Positions 34,538-37,062 of a DNA stretch of 37,062 nucleotides are shown in pieces. Made by a program: the position numbers and the translations under genes. The first letter of the stretch is position 1, and each line of letters begins with the position of its first letter. The notes under the pieces were generated by a model. The model had not been told where the DNA came from and searched no databases. It worked only from the letters and a program-made list of their open reading frames with translations. Origin of the DNA: Sphingomonadales bacterium (GTDB lineage: Bacteria > Pseudomonadota > Alphaproteobacteria > Sphingomonadales > Sphingomonadaceae); NCBI GenBank assembly GCA_027486895.1, contig JAIXOE010000058.1:1-37062 (forward strand). The letters run 5' to 3'.

Positions 34538-34939
34538 ATGACAAAAGCGCTCTCCCACCTGCATCATATCGGCGTTTTGCCTGCCGACATCGACTTTATG
34601 GGGCATGTGAACAACGCGCGCTATCTAAACTGGGTGCAGGACGCGGTCTTGGCCCATTGGCATAAGCTTGCGCCACCTGAGGCTGCTGCCAAATATCTTT
34701 GGGTCGCCTTGAAGCACGAAATTACCTACCGGAAACCGGCGTTTCTGGATGACGAAGTCATTGCTTCGGTGGTGCTTGAAAAAGTGCAAGGTGCCCGGTC
34801 GTTTTACGAAACAGTGATCAAGCGCGGCGAAGACGTGTTGGCTGAGGTCAAATCAAGCTGGTGCTGCATTGATGCCGAGACACTTCGTCCAGCGCGTATT
34901 GCAGCGGACATTCAGGCGTATTTTTTCCAGAAGGATTAA
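34538..34939 (+). CDS. Acyl-CoA thioesterase, 4HBT (YbgC/FadM) type
   Basis: 133 residues in a single hot-dog fold. The active-site block DIDFMGHVNNARYLNW has the catalytic Asp (Asp17 or Asp19) and the HVNN pattern. VALKHEITYRKPAFLDDEV and KSSWCCID complete the fold. Such enzymes hydrolyse acyl-CoA or 4-hydroxybenzoyl-CoA-like thioesters; the acyl group is unknown. A TTATAT-like -10 and a TTGAGA ribosome site precede ATG 34538. It is monocistronic and convergent with cysH. Confidence 0.88.
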   Translation: MTKALSHLHHIGVLPADIDFMGHVNNARYLNWVQDAVLAHWHKLAPPEAAAKYLWVALKHEITYRKPAFLDDEVIASVVLEKVQGARSFYETVIKRGEDVLAEVKSSWCCIDAETLRPARIAADIQAYFFQKD

Positions 34940-34999
34940 ATGGGCTTAGCGGCATTGTGAGCGCGCGTCCAAAAGCCCGTTCGAGAACGTTGTGCTGCG

Positions 35000-35857
35000 T
35001 TAAAAAATCGGGTCGTTTGCGCTGTCGTCAAGCGGTGCAACCGCCGTGTGAATTCCGCACTCAACCTTGTCCCAGCCTTTCCAGCGACCCGAGCGTGGGT
35101 CTTCACCGGGAGAGACCTTGGTGGTGCAGGGTGAGCAACCAATCGACGGATAGCCTTGCTCAACAAGTGGATGCACCGGAAGCGCGTATTCGACCATATA
35201 GGCTTCGATCCTGGCCTTATCCCAATCTGCAAGCGGGTTAACCTTCAGGCGGCCTTCCTCGATTTCGAAACGCGGCAGCGCCTTACGGGTGGCGGACTGA
35301 AAAGCTTTCCGGCCCGTAAACTGGGCATCAAAACCTGCGAGCGCCGATTTTAGCGGAAGCACTTTGCGAATTTCGCAGCAGCCATCGGGGTCATAAGACC
35401 AACGCAGGCCGGTTCCGTCTCTTTGTGTCAAATGCGTAGGGTCAGGCGCAATGATGCGCAGGTCCAATAAGCCTAGTATATTTCGCAATTCCTCGCGATA
35501 GTTGATCGTCTCGGGAAAATGCTTCCCGGTGTCGAGAAACAATACCGGTGTGGTGGGGGCGATACTGGCAATCAGATGAAGCAGAACTGCACTTTCCGCG
35601 CCAAAGCTGGAGACAATGGCAGCATCCCCAAGCATATTCTCACGCAGTAACACGGTTAGCATCTCAACTGTATCGCGCCCACGGAACATGTTGTTGAGTC
35701 GAACGGCATCCGCCTCAGTGTAACGTGGTGCGCTATTAATACGGTCTACAGCCCTTTTCCCGTTCGTGTCGAGCTTAGTCGAGACAGCGTTCGAGAGCGT
35801 GCCTTCTTCCGGCATCTCGACGTCGCTCGATTCGAACGGGCTAGGGCGTTCACCCAT
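35000..35857 (-). CDS. cysH: Adenylyl-sulfate (APS) reductase, CysH family
   Basis: 285 residues from ATG 35857. The substrate-binding region is SSFGAESAVLLHL, and FLDTGKHFPET follows. Two Cys pairs, Cys160-Cys161 (DGCCEIRK) and Cys241-x2-Cys244 (IGCSPCT), are the 4Fe-4S ligands of the assimilatory APS-type enzymes, so it should reduce APS rather than PAPS. The C-terminal ECGIH has the redox Cys267. It makes sulfite, which the neighbouring CysI reduces to sulfide. Homology begins only at PRYTEADAVRLN (about 44). Residues 6-33 are encoded by an 82-bp palindromic element. ATG 35857 overlaps the DUF934 stop by 8 bp; ATG 35815 is an alternative. Confidence 0.92.
   Translation of the reverse strand: MGERPSPFESSDVEMPEEGTLSNAVSTKLDTNGKRAVDRINSAPRYTEADAVRLNNMFRGRDTVEMLTVLLRENMLGDAAIVSSFGAESAVLLHLIASIAPTTPVLFLDTGKHFPETINYREELRNILGLLDLRIIAPDPTHLTQRDGTGLRWSYDPDGCCEIRKVLPLKSALAGFDAQFTGRKAFQSATRKALPRFEIEEGRLKVNPLADWDKARIEAYMVEYALPVHPLVEQGYPSIGCSPCTTKVSPGEDPRSGRWKGWDKVECGIHTAVAPLDDSANDPIF
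35759..35840. repeat. 82-bp palindromic element inside the 5' part of cysH
   Basis: The arms are 35759-35784 and 35815-35840. Reading inward, one arm is CCCGTTCG-TG-TCGAGC-TTA-GTCGAGA; the other is the same with AA and GAC at the two short gaps, so 21 of 26 positions agree. The loop is 30 bp. The arm resembles a repeat scattered between sphingomonad genes. It does not interrupt the reading frame, and encodes about residues 6-33 of the chosen CysH start. Confidence 0.75.
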
Positions 35858-36272
35858 GCCGTAACTTCCAAACGGGAACCGCGGCATCTGCAGCTTTTTG
35901 GTAAAACTGGTCATAGGTCGACAGCGCGCGCGCGACTGCTTCAGGATTTAATGAAGCTTCGGGTGCAAAGCTGTCAAAGCCACAGCGACGCATGAATGCG
36001 ATCTGGTCAACCAAAACATCGCCTTGTGCGCGCAATTCGCCGGTGTAACCGGCTTCACGCAAGATGCGCGCCGAACTGTAGCCGCGCCCGTCACGATATT
36101 TTGGAAACGCCACTTCGATAAGCGTGAGCCGATCCAGGAACGGGATCAACGCGCGCGCATCATCATCGGGCTCAAGCCGGACTGCGGTTGCGTTTGACTG
36201 GTCCAGAAAGGCATCAAGCGTGACTGATGGCTGTTCGGTGACTTCATCAGTGCGATAGCGAAACTCAACCAT
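35850..36272 (-). CDS. DUF934 protein, linked to sulfite reduction
   Basis: 140 residues. Conserved blocks are VRLEPDDDARALIPFLDRLTLI, VAFPKYRDGRGYSSARILRE and RCGFDSFAPEASLNPEA, which match DUF934. The family nearly always sits next to sulfite reductase and CysH genes and is thought to help sulfite reduction, but its action is unknown. The ATG overlaps the CysI stop by 8 bp, and its own stop overlaps the chosen CysH start by 8 bp, so the three genes are translationally coupled. The frame upstream of 36272 lies inside cysI and is discarded. Confidence 0.88.
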   Translation of the reverse strand: MVEFRYRTDEVTEQPSVTLDAFLDQSNATAVRLEPDDDARALIPFLDRLTLIEVAFPKYRDGRGYSSARILREAGYTGELRAQGDVLVDQIAFMRRCGFDSFAPEASLNPEAVARALSTYDQFYQKAADAAVPVWKLRHG

Positions 36273-37062
36273 AGATCGCCTCCTTAAATGGTTCGAGGCC
36301 GACACGGCGATAGGTGTCAATGAAACGCTCATCGCCTTCACGCAGCGTCTTGTAGACTTCTGTGGCTTTTTCGACCGCGTCGACAACGCCGTCTTCGTCG
36401 AAGCCGGGGCCAATGATTTTCCCGATGCTGACGTCTTCCGCGCCAGAACCGCCGAAGGTCAGCTGGTAATTTTCGACGCCCTTCCGGTCGACACCCAATA
36501 TGCCAATATGGCCCGCATGGTGATGTCCACACGCATTGATACAGCCGGAGATTTTGAGCTTAAGTTCGCCCAAATCGCGTTGCCGGTCCATATCGGCGAA
36601 CCGCGTCGCAATTTTCTGCGCGACGGGGATCGAACGGGCATTGGCTAGGCTGCAATAGTCAAGGCCGGGGCAGGCGATGATATCGCTGATCAGATCAAGA
36701 TTGGCGTCTGCCAAATCGGCATTGCGCAATGCTTGCCAGACCGCGTGCAAATCGCGTTTGGCGACATGTGGCAGCACGATGTTCTGCGCATGGGTCACAC
36801 GCAATTCGTCGAAGCTATATTGCTCGGCGAGGTTAGCCATCACATCGATTTGCGCCGATGTTGCATCGCCCGGAATACCGCCAATCGGTTTCAGACTGAT
36901 ATTGACGATCGCGTAACCCGCTTGCTTGTGCGGCTTCACGTTCTGATCAAGCCAAACCGCGAAGTCGGGATCGCTGCGATCTGGCTCAACGTCGGCGGCA
37001 TCAAATGCAGGCGGTGCAAAGAAGGCGCTGATGCGTTCCAGCTCCGCCAATGGCGGATCAAT
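36265..37062 (-). CDS. cysI: Nitrite/sulfite reductase hemoprotein, C-terminal part (runs off the window)
   Basis: The last 265 residues are visible; the gene continues beyond 37062 with the frame still open. The siroheme/4Fe-4S ligands are intact: CPGLDYC and CINACG give the pattern Cys-x5-Cys-x36-Cys-x3-Cys. VTHAQNIVLPHV and SGCINACGHHHAGHIG are the family blocks. With DUF934 and cysH directly downstream, sulfite reduction to sulfide is far more likely than nitrite reduction. The N-terminal half and the promoter are not in the window. Confidence 0.92.
   Translation of the reverse strand: MDPPLAELERISAFFAPPAFDAADVEPDRSDPDFAVWLDQNVKPHKQAGYAIVNISLKPIGGIPGDATSAQIDVMANLAEQYSFDELRVTHAQNIVLPHVAKRDLHAVWQALRNADLADANLDLISDIIACPGLDYCSLANARSIPVAQKIATRFADMDRQRDLGELKLKISGCINACGHHHAGHIGILGVDRKGVENYQLTFGGSGAEDVSIGKIIGPGFDEDGVVDAVEKATEVYKTLREGDERFIDTYRRVGLEPFKEAIYG

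Noticed and set aside
34978-34989. CGTTC-GA-GAACG dyad between the thioesterase and cysH
   Set aside because: Five-bp arms with a 2-bp loop and no T-run; too weak to call a terminator, although it may be a relic of the dispersed repeat.
1-37062. Mobile island, prophage, CRISPR array or tRNA
   Set aside because: No integrase, transposase, direct-repeat array, att-like flank or tRNA cloverleaf was seen; codon use and gene content look uniform.

Overview
This window looks like ordinary chromosome from an alphaproteobacterium of the order Sphingomonadales. The evidence is protein-level resemblance (Smc, CysH, FabI, MgtE, DciA), the gene orders DciA-DsbA-like-Smc and rpmH-rnpA-yidD-yidC-engB, a GTTC-N7-GTTC LexA box of the alphaproteobacterial type, and intergenic palindromes of the kind common in sphingomonads. 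The genus is not fixed by what I can see. Genes are tightly packed, many with 4-11 bp overlaps. I see no tRNA, rRNA, CRISPR array, insertion sequence or prophage, and no gene-free stretch longer than about 160 bp.

Layout. (1) 1-4043: a sugar locus with a glycerol kinase (cut by the window edge), a YidK-like sodium/solute symporter and a divergent GH36 alpha-galactosidase. Together they suggest use of an alpha-galactosyl-glycerol such as floridoside. (2) 4025-9400: a DNA-repair island. A radical SAM protein and a DUF4130-UdgX uracil-DNA-binding protein read leftward. A ligase-associated exonuclease and an ATP-dependent DNA ligase read rightward. A perfect LexA-type box lies between the two arms. 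(3) 9397-15763: alpha/beta hydrolase, Smc, two DsbA-like thioredoxin-fold proteins and DciA, all leftward. (4) 15774-19705: MutY, a class C beta-lactamase-like serine hydrolase, NudC and a FrnE-like DsbA, rightward and overlapping. (5) 19702-24891: DUF1489, MgtE, cyclophilin, an EF-hand protein, then the pdxH-CDF-phzF operon. (6) 24943-30055: a rightward run of an ABA4-like membrane protein, a DnaJ-type co-chaperone, YihY, FabI, an unknown membrane protein, AroC and a cupin. (7) 30048-34400: GST, then the classic rpmH-rnpA-yidD-yidC-engB cluster with a sigma70-like promoter, preceded by a small membrane protein. (8) 34538-37062: a thioesterase, then the leftward sulfate-assimilation operon cysI (cut by the edge)-DUF934-cysH.

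Most genes are housekeeping. The strongest candidate for an under-described system is the SOS-boxed, two-armed repair island, where a radical SAM enzyme of unknown chemistry is translationally coupled to UdgX and shares a control region with the exonuclease/ligase pair. Two further points stand out: the galactosyl-glycerol locus, and an 82-bp palindromic element that lies inside the probable coding sequence of cysH and encodes about residues 6-33.
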